Positions 1-9,522 are shown, counted from the stretch's first letter. The stretch: DNA of 64,000 nucleotides from Rhodanobacteraceae bacterium (GCA_016790075.1 JAEUPP010000006.1:186001-250000), one strand, 5' to 3'. Notes: generated by a model not told the origin, from the sequence alone. A program made the numbers and translations.

Positions 1-132
1 CGGCTGATACGTGCCACCGCATCCGTGGCTGGATATTTGGCCAATGCACACGAACAGCTAGGCGAACAGGTCGCGCGATTGTTGCTCGATCAGGGGGCCG
101 CAGAGCTGCTGGGCTCGAATGCGCGAGGCTAG
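1..132 (+). CDS. hemC: Hydroxymethylbilane synthase, C-terminal end (partial)
   Basis: Frame 1 is open from the left edge to a TAG at 130-132 and gives 43 residues. The ending, with LGEQVARLLLDQGAAELL, resembles the C-terminal helix of hydroxymethylbilane synthase (porphobilinogen deaminase), which joins four porphobilinogens into preuroporphyrinogen in tetrapyrrole synthesis. The catalytic part lies outside the window. The call rests only on the C-terminal pattern of a helix followed by GAAELL, so it is probable but not certain. No hemD is visible directly downstream. Confidence 0.7.
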   Translation, partial: RLIRATASVAGYLANAHEQLGEQVARLLLDQGAAELLGSNARG

Positions 133-876
133 ACTGGCCGTGGGCCGGGCGAACATCCGCAGCACGGTTATTGCGCCGGGCTAGTTGTTGCCGGAATCTT
201 CAAGGACTGAAAACTCGCTTCCATCTGTTTGGAAGTTGCCAAGTGTGAATTCATAGGCGTTTTTCCGGAGAAACGAGTGCTTGCCCGCCAATGCACTCAG
301 CCGACAGACCGGAACCGATTCCCGGAACGACATCGTCGGCAACACGTCGAGTGCCAACGCGCGGGCGGCTGGGCAATCTCGGCAACATCGCACAGGGACG
401 CGCCACCGCAGTAAGCCATGCCAGTGCGGCGCCCTGGCACCTTATGTTCCGCGCGAGCCTGATGGCTTGCTCCCGCGCGCCGGTCGATTGGGTGTCAGGC
501 GTTGCTGGTGCCGCACGCGGCTGCTCGTCCCAAGTCGATGAATACGAGTGCCGAAGCCCGGTTGCCCATGACCAGGCCGTGGTCACACGCCGTCGCGTGC
601 TACGTTGCGTTGCCGAACCCCGATCCCTCGATAGCGGGCATGGCGGAGGTTGCGCGCCATATACAAGGCTCCGAGCTCTCGATCGGTCTGTTCGGATGAC
701 CGGAAGCACGGTGACATGCCGATTTACACAGTCATAGTCCGTGGCGCCCGCTTAGCTCGGCAGCCTTGCTGCCCTAAGATGTTCAGGGGTTCGTTCAGGC
801 GACGCCGCCTCGCGGCACCGCTCGATCACGGTGTCAGCAGGCGGGCTTCCGGTCTTTGTCAATCGGGCAGATCAAC
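133..876. other. Gene-poor stretch after hemC
   Basis: About 740 bases without a convincing gene. Several short frames are open on both strands because the DNA is GC-rich, but none has a ribosome binding site, a recognisable domain or protein-like composition. The part from about 180 to 280 is more AT-rich than its surroundings. It may hold decayed sequence or the promoter of the next gene; I see no terminator hairpin with a T-run. Confidence 0.5.
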
Positions 877-1656
877 ATGGGATTTATCTATTGGAGCGCG
901 ATTTCTGCCGTCGGCCTGTTTCTAGGGATGCTGTTGTGCGCTGAATTGGGGCGGCGGATCGGCTTGGCAAGGTTGGCGCAAGACCCTGATGGTTTCGCCA
1001 AAGGATCCGGTCCGGTGGAGGCTGCCGCACTTGGCTTGCTCGGCCTGCTTCTGGCATTCACGTTTTCGGGGGCGGCGTCGAGATTTGAAGCACGCCGGGA
1101 ACTGATCGTCGCAGAGGCCAATGCCATCGGTACGGCATACCTGCGAGTCGACTTGCTCCCTTCCGATGCTCAGCCCGAAGTCCGGGAACTCTTTCGCCGT
1201 TATCTGGATGCGCGAGTGGACGCCTATCGGCATACGGCGAACGTGTTGGTCATGGAGGTGCGACTCTCGGAAGCGGACCGGTGGCAGGGTCAACTATGGG
1301 CCAAGGCAGTCGCCGCGAGCGCCCGGTCGGAGATGCCGGCGCAAACCGCGATGTTATTGCTTCCGGCATTGAACGAGATGATCGATATTTCGACGACCAG
1401 GGCTGCCGCAATGCGGAACCATCCACCGCTGGCCATCTTTTTCCTGCTCGCAGGGTTGAGTCTCGTCAGTTCGCTGCTGGTCGGTTACGGCATGTGTGGT
1501 GCTAGAGAGCGAAACTGGTTTTACGTGCTGCTTGTCACTACGACGATTTCATTGACCTTCTACCTGATCCTGGACATGGAATATCCGCGCTTTGGTCTGC
1601 TTCGTGTCGACGCGGCCGACCAGGCCCTGATCGAGCTCCGCGGGCACCTGCGGTGA
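877..1656 (+). CDS. DUF4239 (bestrophin-like) integral membrane protein
   Basis: 259 residues. Four hydrophobic segments are visible at about 4-22, 45-62, 182-205 and 212-232, with a soluble helical loop of about 115 residues between the second and third. The region after the second segment (RRELIVAEANAIGTAYLR) and the end (LDMEYPRFGLLRV) match the pattern of DUF4239 membrane proteins, often labelled bestrophin-like and suspected of ion transport. The exact activity is unknown. I chose the ATG at 877; a TTG at 856 would add seven residues. It stands alone between hemC and a convergent gene. Confidence 0.72.
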   Translation: MGFIYWSAISAVGLFLGMLLCAELGRRIGLARLAQDPDGFAKGSGPVEAAALGLLGLLLAFTFSGAASRFEARRELIVAEANAIGTAYLRVDLLPSDAQPEVRELFRRYLDARVDAYRHTANVLVMEVRLSEADRWQGQLWAKAVAASARSEMPAQTAMLLLPALNEMIDISTTRAAAMRNHPPLAIFFLLAGLSLVSSLLVGYGMCGARERNWFYVLLVTTTISLTFYLILDMEYPRFGLLRVDAADQALIELRGHLR

Positions 1657-1864
1657 ACTGCGAACGTCCAGGCGGGTATGCGCAAACGATGTACTCGACT
1701 GACTGGCTTGGCACGATCCGGACGACGTGGCTGTCGAGGTGGTCTTCGTACCCGGAGCCACGGTAGTTGATCCGTACGAGCAGGTCCCCTGTTGCAGCCG
1801 GTAGCCGTGTAGGCGGATACGGTACTTCCGGGTTACCTCAAACCCTCAAACAGCTGGGTGATAT

Positions 1865-1895
1865 GGCGGGGCCTCCCGAGAATGGAGGCCCCGCC
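1865..1895. terminator. Perfect 12-bp hairpin between convergent genes
   Basis: GGCGGGGCCTCC (1865-1876) pairs fully with GGAGGCCCCGCC (1884-1895) around a 7-base loop. It lies 14 bases past the stop of the minus-strand DUF481 gene and about 210 bases past the plus-strand DUF4239 gene. No T-run follows on either side, so it is not a classical intrinsic terminator, but its place between converging genes fits a terminator or mRNA 3'-end stabiliser. Confidence 0.55.
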
Positions 1896-1908
1896 TTCGC
1901 CGGTTACA

Positions 1909-2661
1909 TCAGAAGTTGTAGACCAGGTTTGTCGTCATCAGCTGGTCGGTCTTCTTGATGCCTGGAGCGACATCGGTGTTGTGGCGCACCTGATAGCCGA
2001 GCTTGAGTGCAAGCGTCTTGTTCATGTTGACCACAAGCCCCGCGTCGTTCTGGTAGAACTTGTTGTCGGCGCCGGCTTCGACCAGGAAGATGTTCTCAAA
2101 GGTCGTGTTTTCACTGAGGCGATGGCGGTAAGTGACAAGCCCGCGGCCGACTATGTCGGATTCGGTTTCGCCGGTGAGCACTGGTTCGTAGCGCTTGTAG
2201 CCCGGGCCGATTTCAAACGAGAGCTCGGTGCGTTCGTTCTTGATCGCGGTATAGCCGTAGCCCAGCGAGAACACGGCCTGGTAGGTGAATGGGGAAAAGT
2301 CGTCGTTCTCGTAACGCAGGGCACCAACCAGATAGCTGCGTTCATCGAACTTGTAGCCCGCCGACGCGCCGGCTTCATAGCGATTCGCGGTGTAGTCGTA
2401 GCGCGTCACAGCGCTGGGAACGCCGTTGACCGTTTCTATCGTCGTTGTATTGCCCTTGGAGCGGAGTGCGGTCAGATAGAAGGTGTTCTTCCAGACGTCG
2501 TCTTCCTTGCTGAAGTTGAGCTTGGCGTTGAGGTTCTCGGACTTGGCATTGCCGCGAGAGGCGGCGAAGCCAAGTTCACCGGAGCCCGCCCAGCCGCCGT
2601 CGGCGGATGCAGCAAAGGGCGCAGCAGCAAGCGCTACCGCAGCGATCAGGAGTTTTTTCAT
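1909..2661 (-). CDS. DUF481 family outer-membrane protein (YdiY-like)
   Basis: 250 residues with a clear signal peptide (MKKLLIAAVALAAAPFAASA, cleavage near residue 20). The rest alternates polar and aromatic residues in short strands (for example SLGYGYTAI, LEIGPGYKRY-type segments) and ends in LVYNF, a typical C-terminal aromatic signal for outer-membrane barrel insertion. This matches DUF481 proteins such as the salt-induced YdiY of E. coli; their function is not known. The start at 2661 follows an AAAAGG-type ribosome binding site and begins the signal peptide; the frame stays open 20 codons further upstream. Confidence 0.85.
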   Translation of the reverse strand: MKKLLIAAVALAAAPFAASADGGWAGSGELGFAASRGNAKSENLNAKLNFSKEDDVWKNTFYLTALRSKGNTTTIETVNGVPSAVTRYDYTANRYEAGASAGYKFDERSYLVGALRYENDDFSPFTYQAVFSLGYGYTAIKNERTELSFEIGPGYKRYEPVLTGETESDIVGRGLVTYRHRLSENTTFENIFLVEAGADNKFYQNDAGLVVNMNKTLALKLGYQVRHNTDVAPGIKKTDQLMTTNLVYNF

Positions 2662-2825
2662 GGAATGCGCCTTTTTATCGTGATGGCAAATCGGGAGTGA
2701 ATGCCTGCGTAACCCATGCACACAGACGGGCGCCGGATGCTACCGTCAAGAGTTGAATCGACTCTGAACCGCGGATCCGGGCTGCATTCGGCGCCGGCAG
2801 TCTAGCAGCGCAGCGTGTTGCCCAG

Positions 2826-3806
2826 TCAGACGGAACGCGCACCGTAATAGAGGCTGACCACGTGGCGGGCCTGGGCAAAGAACAGCCAGCGCTCGACGAA
2901 CACGCCCAGGCTGCCGCTGATCAGCGCGGCAAATGCCGACACGGTGGCCAGCGCAGGCCACTGCAGCGCGGTGGCGATAGTCGCCAGTGGCAGCGCGAAT
3001 CCGGCGAGCAGGGCGACGGCGCGAAGCCGTGCTGCATGTCTTCGGGCAAGCACAAATCCCATTTCGCGCGTAATGTAGTTCTGCTCCGTGTGCGGGTGCT
3101 CGAATGCAGACACGCTGCCGAACGCGGCGAGCCCGGTCGCGCTCTCGATGCTTGCCCGTGGCGCGGCACTGTCGATATGGCGCCAATACAGGAGTTTCAG
3201 CAGCGCGGTTGCGATTGCCACCAACGCCATGCCAGCGAGCAGCGCTGGTGCAAGGCCCAGACGGTCGGCGCCGGGTGCGCCGCGCTGCGCCACTGTGCTG
3301 AGCAGCCATAGCCAGAGACCGCCGCTATAGCTGGCGAACAGCAGGTAGACCGGTGCGACCAGGGAGTTGCTCCAGGCCGGAATCGTGCGCAGGCTCGAAT
3401 AAATACGCGCGGTGCAGAATACGGTCACAGCGGCGCCGACGCTGAGCAGCGCACCGCAGATGCGTGGCAGCGGCGACCAGGTGCTGCTGCCGGATGTGTC
3501 GAGCAAGCCGGCGCCGAGCACTATGGCCGGCATATATGTGGCCACCGCGGCCACGCCTTCGCGCGACAGCCAGGAACTGCGCCATTGGCTGAAGGCGCGC
3601 CAGGCGCGCCAGGGCCGGCCCAGGTGTGCGGTAGAGGCGAGCAGGCCCAGACTGGCCAACGTGAGGCCGACAGCCAGCGGTGCGAGGGTCGCTGTCGTGT
3701 CCCTTGGCCACAGGTCCAGCGCGATACCGCCGCCGAGCAGCGCAAGCAGACCATAGCCGGCGCCAGACAGCGTCGTGAAAAAAATTACCGATAGTGCAGG
3801 ATGCAT
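2826..3806 (-). CDS. soeC: Membrane anchor of a sulfite dehydrogenase, DmsC/SoeC family
   Basis: 326 residues, mostly hydrophobic, with about eight transmembrane segments. HPALSVIFFTTLSGAGYGLLALL at the start, the AHLGRPWRAWRAF loop and the C-terminal tail match DmsC-type anchors, which carry electrons between an iron-sulfur subunit and the quinone pool. It is the last gene of the operon that holds soeA and soeB, 9 bases after the ybjQ-like gene. By context it anchors SoeAB to the cytoplasmic face of the inner membrane and reduces quinone. A DMSO-reductase anchor is the alternative, since the family is shared. Confidence 0.85.
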   Translation of the reverse strand: MHPALSVIFFTTLSGAGYGLLALLGGGIALDLWPRDTTATLAPLAVGLTLASLGLLASTAHLGRPWRAWRAFSQWRSSWLSREGVAAVATYMPAIVLGAGLLDTSGSSTWSPLPRICGALLSVGAAVTVFCTARIYSSLRTIPAWSNSLVAPVYLLFASYSGGLWLWLLSTVAQRGAPGADRLGLAPALLAGMALVAIATALLKLLYWRHIDSAAPRASIESATGLAAFGSVSAFEHPHTEQNYITREMGFVLARRHAARLRAVALLAGFALPLATIATALQWPALATVSAFAALISGSLGVFVERWLFFAQARHVVSLYYGARSV

Positions 3807-3815
3807 GGGCGCTGC

Positions 3816-4142
3816 TCAGTCGATGACAACAGCAGTGCCGGTCACGGTGACCATGAGCATGTCGCCGCCTTCCTTGATCTGGATCGTCTCGTAGTCGAAG
3901 TCGATGCCGACCACGGCGTTGGCTCCGAGCTCCTCAGCCGCTTCGACCAGATCCTCGATCGCTGATTCCTTGGCCTTGCGCAGTACTTTTTCGTAGCTGC
4001 CGGAGCGGCCGCCGATGATGTCACGTATGCCGGCAAAGAAATCGCGGAACACGTTGGCGCCGAGTATGGCCTCGCCGCTGACAAGGCCGAGATAACGGCG
4101 TATGGCATGACCTTCGAGTGTGGATGTGGTGCTCAGCAACAT
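3816..4142 (-). CDS. ybjQ: YbjQ/UPF0145 family protein
   Basis: 108 residues, the usual length of the family (E. coli YbjQ is 107). Recognisable stretches are [46 protein letters not shown] and [15 protein letters not shown]. The family forms small oligomeric rings and has been called a heavy-metal-binding domain, but its role is not known. It lies in the middle of the sulfite dehydrogenase operon, 8 bases after soeB and 9 before soeC, so it is probably co-transcribed. That position is unusual and hints at a role in assembly or metal supply, which is inference only. Confidence 0.9.
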   Translation of the reverse strand: MLLSTTSTLEGHAIRRYLGLVSGEAILGANVFRDFFAGIRDIIGGRSGSYEKVLRKAKESAIEDLVEAAEELGANAVVGIDFDYETIQIKEGGDMLMVTVTGTAVVID

Positions 4143-4150
4143 GACAGTTC

Positions 4151-4954
4151 CTAGCGCGACAGCAGTTTGTCGACCCAGCGCAGCAGCGGTGACAGCTGGC
4201 TGCGATCGAGCGATTCATCGGCACTGACGGCCGGAGTCCCATCGCAGCCGGCGCGGCGCGGGCGCGGCGGCAGATAGCGGTTGACCGGTGCGTAGCCGAG
4301 TTCTGGCATCAGCGCGACACCGCCGCGCTCGGCAACAAGTTTCGCCACCGCCGAATCCGCGTCGCCCAGGTCGCCGAAATGTCGTGCTCGTGTCGGACAG
4401 GCCATGACACAGGCGGGCTGGCGCTCACTTTCGGCAAAGGATTCATTGTAGATGCGGTCGACGCATAAAGTGCACTTTTGCATTACGCCGCGTTTCTCGC
4501 TGTATTCGCGCGCGCCGTAGGGGCAGGCCCAGGAACAGAGCTTGCAGCCTATGCATTTGTCTTCGTCGACCAGCACGATGCCGTCCTCGGCGCGCTTGTA
4601 GCTGGCGCCAGTGGGGCAGACGGTAACGCAGTCCGGAGTCTCGCAATGCAGGCAGGAGCGAGGGAAATGCACGGTCATGGCCGGTGCATTCTCGGCAAAG
4701 CCGGTCTTGGCGAGCTCCTGCAGGGGGCCGTTGCCGGTGGCATCGCGGCGCGGCTTCACCTCAAAGCTATGGATGCGGTTGAACCAGACACCGAGCGGCT
4801 CGGCACCATAGGCGTCCTCATCCGGCAGCGGGCCGAACTGGCCGCCGTCGTTCCATTCCTTGCAGGCGACGGCGCAGGCGTGGCAGCCGACGCAGGTATC
4901 CAGGTCGATGACCAGGCCCAGTTTCCGGGGCGACGGTGGCGGCAGCATCGTCAT
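4151..4954 (-). CDS. soeB: Iron-sulfur subunit of sulfite dehydrogenase, DmsB/SoeB family
   Basis: 267 residues with four ferredoxin-type cysteine clusters: [11 protein letters not shown] at 21-31, [14 protein letters not shown] near 100, [12 protein letters not shown] near 135, and CTLC with CVMACP between about 160 and 185. Together they can hold four [4Fe-4S] centres, as in DmsB, NrfC and SoeB. It should pass electrons from the molybdenum subunit SoeA to the membrane anchor SoeC. No signal peptide is present, fitting a cytoplasmic complex. Its ATG overlaps the soeA stop (ATGA, 4951-4954), so translation is probably coupled. Confidence 0.92.
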   Translation of the reverse strand: MTMLPPPSPRKLGLVIDLDTCVGCHACAVACKEWNDGGQFGPLPDEDAYGAEPLGVWFNRIHSFEVKPRRDATGNGPLQELAKTGFAENAPAMTVHFPRSCLHCETPDCVTVCPTGASYKRAEDGIVLVDEDKCIGCKLCSWACPYGAREYSEKRGVMQKCTLCVDRIYNESFAESERQPACVMACPTRARHFGDLGDADSAVAKLVAERGGVALMPELGYAPVNRYLPPRPRRAGCDGTPAVSADESLDRSQLSPLLRWVDKLLSR

Positions 4955-7731
4955 GCGTGGGCGACCTCGATACGGTGCGGCGTATCAGCGGGCGCATCTT
5001 GTGCTTTTTCGATACGCACACGCAGATCGAACCAGGCGGCCTGTCCGGTCACAGGATCGGCGTTGGCGTAGCGATGACCGTCGGCGCGCGGCGGCAGCAG
5101 TTCGGTGATGATGTGATTCAACAGAAAACCTTGTTGCGATTCCGGAGCGTCAGCAGCGAGCTTCCAGGCGCCGCGCCTCTTGCCTATCGCGTTCCAGCTC
5201 CAGACCGTGCCGGGCTCGGTGCCCGTATGGCAGCGCACTGGTACACGGATACGGCCATGTGGTGATTCCAGCCAGACCCAGTCGTCGTCACGCAGGTCCA
5301 GCGCCTGCGCCGTCTGCGGGTGCAGGTAGAGAAAATTGCGTGCGCTGATCTGGCGCAGCCAGGCGTTCTGCGAACCCCAGGCGTGGTACATGAACATGGG
5401 CCGCTGGGTGATTGCGGCCAGCGGATAGCGCCCGAGGTCGAGTTGCGCCCACTCAAACGGTGCATACCAGAACGGCAGCGGATCAAAATAGCGCGCCACA
5501 CGTTCCCGTTCCCGCGCTGGCGGCTGTGCCGCGCCATGGCCTTGCGCCGCAAGGCGGAAACGTTGCAGGCGTTCCGAATACAGATCCATGACCTGGGCCT
5601 GTGTAGAGCCGACAAAACCCAGGCCGCGCGCCCATTCGAGATAGTCGCGATTGGCCATCTTGTAGTAGCGGCCGGCGGCAGGTACTTCGGCATGCCAGAA
5701 CGCGCCATGCTCCTTGTAGCGCTCCAGCTGCTGCGGATTCGGTTCGCCCGTGCCCGAACGCGAGCCGTCACGGCCGCGCCAACCGGCGAGCAGGCCAACC
5801 CCGGGTGCACGTTCATGCTCGACCATGTACTGGGCGAAGCCGCCGGGATAACGCGGCGAACCGTCTTCGCGCAGGCAACCCGGCAGACCTATGCGTGTGC
5901 CCAGATCCAGCAGCACGTCCTGGAACGGGCGCACGTCGCGATCGGGCGTGACCACCGGGTGGCGGATTGCATCGCTGGCGCCATCGGCGTCGGAGATCGG
6001 TCTGTCCAGCAGCGAAATGCAGTCATGGCGTTCGAGGTAGGTCGTGTCGGGCAGCACCAGATCGGCGAACTCGACCATCTCCGAGGCGTAGGCATCGACG
6101 TAGATGATGCGTGGGATCTTGTAGTCACCGCCAGCGTCTTTCTGTGTGAGCAGATGGCGCGTGCCGCTGGTGTTCATGGCGGAGTTCCAGCTCATGTTGG
6201 CCATGAACAGGAACAGCGTATCGATGCGGTACGGGTCTGCCGCAACAGCGTTGGCGATCACGCTTTGCAGCATGCCGTGCACTGCCAGCGGGTGTTGCCA
6301 GGAAAACGCCTTGTCGATGCGGCGTGGCTCCCCCTGCGCGTCGACAAGCAGGTCCTCCGGCGCGTGGATATAGCCCAGTGGTCCGGCGTCTAGCGTTCCG
6401 TCGGCCTTGCGCGACTTGCCTGGGCGGTTCGCCGGCGGCACGCCCTTGGGATAGGGTGGCTGATAGCGGAAACTGCCTGGTGTGTCGATGGCGCCGAGCA
6501 GCATTTGCAACGTATGCAGCATGCGACAAGTGTGGAATCCGTTGCTATGTGCAGAAATTCCACGCATCGCGTGCAGCGAAATCGGCCGGCCTATCATTTC
6601 GTCGTGGCTGCGGCCCCAGGCGTCGGTCCAGCGCACCGGCAGGCGGACCTCGGCGCGAAATGCCACATCGGCGATCTCCCGCGCGATGCGCTGTATCGTT
6701 GCGGCGCTGATGCCGCATTCCTTCGCTGCGCGTTCCGGCGTGTATTCGTTGGCGAGAAAACGTTCGGCCAGCAGCTGGAAGGCGGGTACGGCAAGACGGC
6801 CGTCTGCCAGTCGATGTTCGCCGACCACGGCGGGTGCGATGCCGATTGCGTCAGCCAGCGCTGTACCGCCGTCGCGGGTGCGGCACAGCGGCTTGCCGTC
6901 CGTATCCCGCGCGAACAGGCCGTCGTCGGCAGCGCCGGGGTCGCGGATCACGAGATAGTGCGCATTGGTATAGCGCACCAGATAATCGAAATCGATCCAG
7001 TCGTTGCGCAGCAATTCCTGTATCAGTGCGGCGACGAACAACCCGTCGGTGCCGGGGCGTATGCCCAGCCACTCATCGGCGATCGCTGCATAACCCGTAC
7101 GTACCGGGTTGATCGCCAGCACTTTCGCGCCGCGTTGCTTGAGTTTGCCCAGGCCGAGCTTGATCGGGTTGGAGTCGTGATCCTCGGCAACGCCGAACAT
7201 CATCAGGTAACGTGTGTGTTCCCAGTCGGGCTCGCCAAACTCCCAGAACGAACCGCCGAAGGTATACATGCCGGCGGCGGCCATGTTGACCGAGCAGAAG
7301 CCGCCATGTGCTGCGTAGTTGATCGTGCCGAACTGCTGCGCCCACCAGCCTGTGAGCGCCTGCGACTGGTCGCGTCCAGTAAAGAACGCCAGCTCATCGG
7401 GGTTGCGCTGGCGGATTTCCGTCAGCCACTTCGTGGCCAACGCCAGTGCTTCGTCCCATTCGATCTCGCGGAACTCACCGCTGCCCCGCTCGCCAACGCG
7501 CAGCAGCGGCTTTTTCAGCCGTGCCGGCGAGTAGTGCTGCATGATCCCGGCGGAACCCTTGGCGCAGATCACGCCGCGGTTGACCGGATGATCCGGATTG
7601 CCCTGGATGTAGCGGACCTTGCCGTCCTTGAGATGGACTTTGATGCCGCAGCGGCAGGCGCACATGTAGCAGGTGGTCGTCTTGACCTCGTCGCCGACAG
7701 GTTCGTGCAATTTCAGGCTGGCATGAGTCAT
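4951..7731 (-). CDS. soeA: Molybdopterin subunit of cytoplasmic sulfite dehydrogenase (quinone)
   Basis: 926 residues of the DMSO-reductase superfamily. The N-terminus holds a [4Fe-4S] motif with Cys21, Cys24, Cys28 and Cys56, and an extra Cys26. HGGFCSVNMAAAG near 135 probably supplies the cysteine ligand of molybdenum, by analogy with NapA. FFTGRDQSQ, GSFWEFGEPDW and GVAEDHDSNPIK match my memory of SoeA sulfite dehydrogenases more closely than DmsA. There is no twin-arginine signal, as in SoeA, so the enzyme should oxidise sulfite to sulfate in the cytoplasm. The start at 7731 was chosen because the 20 codons before it look non-coding. Alternatives are polysulfide, thiosulfate or tetrathionate reductase. 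Confidence 0.86.
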   Translation of the reverse strand: MTHASLKLHEPVGDEVKTTTCYMCACRCGIKVHLKDGKVRYIQGNPDHPVNRGVICAKGSAGIMQHYSPARLKKPLLRVGERGSGEFREIEWDEALALATKWLTEIRQRNPDELAFFTGRDQSQALTGWWAQQFGTINYAAHGGFCSVNMAAAGMYTFGGSFWEFGEPDWEHTRYLMMFGVAEDHDSNPIKLGLGKLKQRGAKVLAINPVRTGYAAIADEWLGIRPGTDGLFVAALIQELLRNDWIDFDYLVRYTNAHYLVIRDPGAADDGLFARDTDGKPLCRTRDGGTALADAIGIAPAVVGEHRLADGRLAVPAFQLLAERFLANEYTPERAAKECGISAATIQRIAREIADVAFRAEVRLPVRWTDAWGRSHDEMIGRPISLHAMRGISAHSNGFHTCRMLHTLQMLLGAIDTPGSFRYQPPYPKGVPPANRPGKSRKADGTLDAGPLGYIHAPEDLLVDAQGEPRRIDKAFSWQHPLAVHGMLQSVIANAVAADPYRIDTLFLFMANMSWNSAMNTSGTRHLLTQKDAGGDYKIPRIIYVDAYASEMVEFADLVLPDTTYLERHDCISLLDRPISDADGASDAIRHPVVTPDRDVRPFQDVLLDLGTRIGLPGCLREDGSPRYPGGFAQYMVEHERAPGVGLLAGWRGRDGSRSGTGEPNPQQLERYKEHGAFWHAEVPAAGRYYKMANRDYLEWARGLGFVGSTQAQVMDLYSERLQRFRLAAQGHGAAQPPARERERVARYFDPLPFWYAPFEWAQLDLGRYPLAAITQRPMFMYHAWGSQNAWLRQISARNFLYLHPQTAQALDLRDDDWVWLESPHGRIRVPVRCHTGTEPGTVWSWNAIGKRRGAWKLAADAPESQQGFLLNHIITELLPPRADGHRYANADPVTGQAAWFDLRVRIEKAQDAPADTPHRIEVAHA

Positions 7732-7886
7732 GCGGCGATCTGGTGGCGGCGCGGCGGGCAAGACGCGAATGGTAGCGGAGGCGCCGCGCAATTGCGTGAG
7801 CGCACAGCGCCCCGAGGCTTGCGGGCGATAGAGTCTGCGCGCCGGGGCAAAGTGCGGAAAGTTGTCGGCGTGTGCTGGCTCGTGTC

Positions 7887-8333
7887 CTAGCTGTCGGCCG
7901 AGATCTGCTGCGCGGTATAGATGTCGGGCATGTAGCGCTCCATAAGTGATTGGGGGTACTTCGGGGTGGTGAAGCCATACTGGGCATACAGGCCGTGTGC
8001 GTCCCCCGTGGCCAGCGTAAAGCGGCGCAGCCCCTGAAGCTGGGGATGTGCCATTACCGAGGCCATCAGCTGCTTGCTGTAGCCCTTGCCCCGGTGCTCG
8101 GGGAGCACAAAGACGTCGACCAGGTTGGCGAACGTGGCGTAGTCGGAGATAACGCGGGCGAACGCCACTTGATCTTCGTCGAGAAAGCCGCCGAAGCAGA
8201 GCGAATGCTCAATGGAGCGCTGTACCAGCGCGAGCGGAATGTTCCTGGCCCAGCTCGTCTGTTCACAGAGAAACTGATGAATGAGCGGAATGTCGAGTTC
8301 TGCTTTTTCCGTCGTGATGCGGAAATTTTCCAT
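7887..8333 (-). CDS. GNAT family N-acetyltransferase
   Basis: 148 residues, the size of a single GNAT domain. The acetyl-CoA binding motif is visible as VLPEHRGKGYSKQLM at about 76-90, and a second family feature is LYAQYGFTTP near 120. These enzymes move an acetyl group from acetyl-CoA to an amine; the substrate cannot be told. Similar proteins with SWARNIPL and VDVFVLPEHRGKG are widespread and uncharacterised. It lies 155 bases before soeA on the same strand, and may be transcribed with it or separately. Confidence 0.88.
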   Translation of the reverse strand: MENFRITTEKAELDIPLIHQFLCEQTSWARNIPLALVQRSIEHSLCFGGFLDEDQVAFARVISDYATFANLVDVFVLPEHRGKGYSKQLMASVMAHPQLQGLRRFTLATGDAHGLYAQYGFTTPKYPQSLMERYMPDIYTAQQISADS

Positions 8334-8430
8334 GGGCTGGCCTGGCGTTTGGGAAATGGTTGCTCGTGGTCCGCCTGCGGGCGCGCAGCCGTATGGCGCC
8401 GAGTCCGGCGGCAGTGGGCTGTTGCATCAT

Positions 8431-9522
8431 TCAATCCAGCCGCTTGCTTACGCGCATGACCGCAATGCCGAGCATGATAGTGCTGAAGGCCGCCAGTGCG
8501 GCGAGCTCGGTCCATAGGTCTGCCAGGGTCGCACCGCGCAGGGCAATGCCGCGGATCAGGCGCAGAAAGTGTGTCATCGGCAGGATTTCTGCCAGCCATT
8601 GGGCCGCACGCGGCATGCCGGCGTAGGGGAACATGAAGCCCGACAGCAGGATCTGCGGCAGGAAGGTGAAGAAGGCCAGCTGCATGGCCTGGAACTGGGT
8701 GCGCGCGAGAGTCGACAGAAATACACCCAGCGCAAGGCTGGCGATGATGAACAGCAGCGCAGCCAGGTAGATATCGAACACGCTGCCGCGTAGCGGCACG
8801 GCGAATATGAGCTTGCCGAGTGCAAGCACGAGGCTGACCTGGACCAGCCCTATGGCGATGAACGGGAGTACCTTGCCGAGGGTGAGTTCCCAGGGCGATA
8901 CCGGGGTCGCGATCAGCATTTCCAGGTTGCCACGCTCGCGTTCGCGGACCAGCGCCATGGCCGTGAACATGACCATGGTCATGGTCAGGATCACTCCGAC
9001 CAGGCCGGGCACGGTATTGACCGGGGCGCGCCGCTCCGGGTTGTAAAAGTTCACAACTTCCACTGCCGCTGCCGGCGTTGCATTGCCGCGCAACTGTACC
9101 AGCGGGAACGCCGCCAGCTGGCGCGCAGCCTGCTGTACGACCTGATCCGAGCCGTCGACAACCAACTGCAGTGCGGCACGGTCGCCGCGTTCCAGGCGGT
9201 TTTCAAAATCCGGCGGAATCACCACGCCGACGCTGATCCTGCCTTCGCGCAGCAGTTCATCGAGCTGCTGCGGCGAGGACAGGGCGCTGCGCAAGTTGAG
9301 TACCTGTCCAGCGCCGAGTTCGGCGACGAGCTCGCGCGAGCGCGCGGTATTGGCCTGATCGAGCACCGCGGCGTCGAGATGGCGTACGTCGAGGTTGATC
9401 GCAAATCCGAACAGCAGCAGCTGCATGGTCGGGATACCGATGATCATGGCGAAGGTGAGCCGGTCGCGGCGTAGCTGGCGCAATTCCTTGATCACGATGG
9501 ACAGCAGGCGGCGCAGGCTCAT
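8431..9522 (-). CDS. ABC-2 type transporter permease (YbhR/YhhJ-like)
   Basis: 363 residues. One transmembrane helix at about 20-40 (FAMIIGIPTMQLLLFGFAI) is followed by a periplasmic domain of about 135 residues and then five helices, the layout of YbhR, YhhJ and DrrB-type ABC-2 exporters. RERERGNLEMLIATPVSPWE near 220 is the family's cytoplasmic signature. It overlaps the ATPase gene by ATGA (9519-9522), which fixes the start; the frame stays open further upstream but would run through the ATPase gene. It should form the membrane channel of an exporter with the ATPase and the HlyD-type lipoprotein. Confidence 0.9.
   Translation of the reverse strand: MSLRRLLSIVIKELRQLRRDRLTFAMIIGIPTMQLLLFGFAINLDVRHLDAAVLDQANTARSRELVAELGAGQVLNLRSALSSPQQLDELLREGRISVGVVIPPDFENRLERGDRAALQLVVDGSDQVVQQAARQLAAFPLVQLRGNATPAAAVEVVNFYNPERRAPVNTVPGLVGVILTMTMVMFTAMALVRERERGNLEMLIATPVSPWELTLGKVLPFIAIGLVQVSLVLALGKLIFAVPLRGSVFDIYLAALLFIIASLALGVFLSTLARTQFQAMQLAFFTFLPQILLSGFMFPYAGMPRAAQWLAEILPMTHFLRLIRGIALRGATLADLWTELAALAAFSTIMLGIAVMRVSKRLD

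Noticed and set aside
1858..2700. 280-codon plus-strand frame
   Set aside because: It mirrors the DUF481 gene, which has a signal peptide and barrel-like strands.
4951..7731. DMSO or tetrathionate reductase as identity of the molybdenum subunit
   Set aside because: No twin-arginine signal, and the sequence around FFTGRDQSQ and HGGFCSVN fits the SoeA group better; left as the alternative to test by phylogeny.
6505..7890. 461-codon open frame antisense to soeA
   Set aside because: soeA is clearly coding; the reverse frame has no signal, motif or start site.
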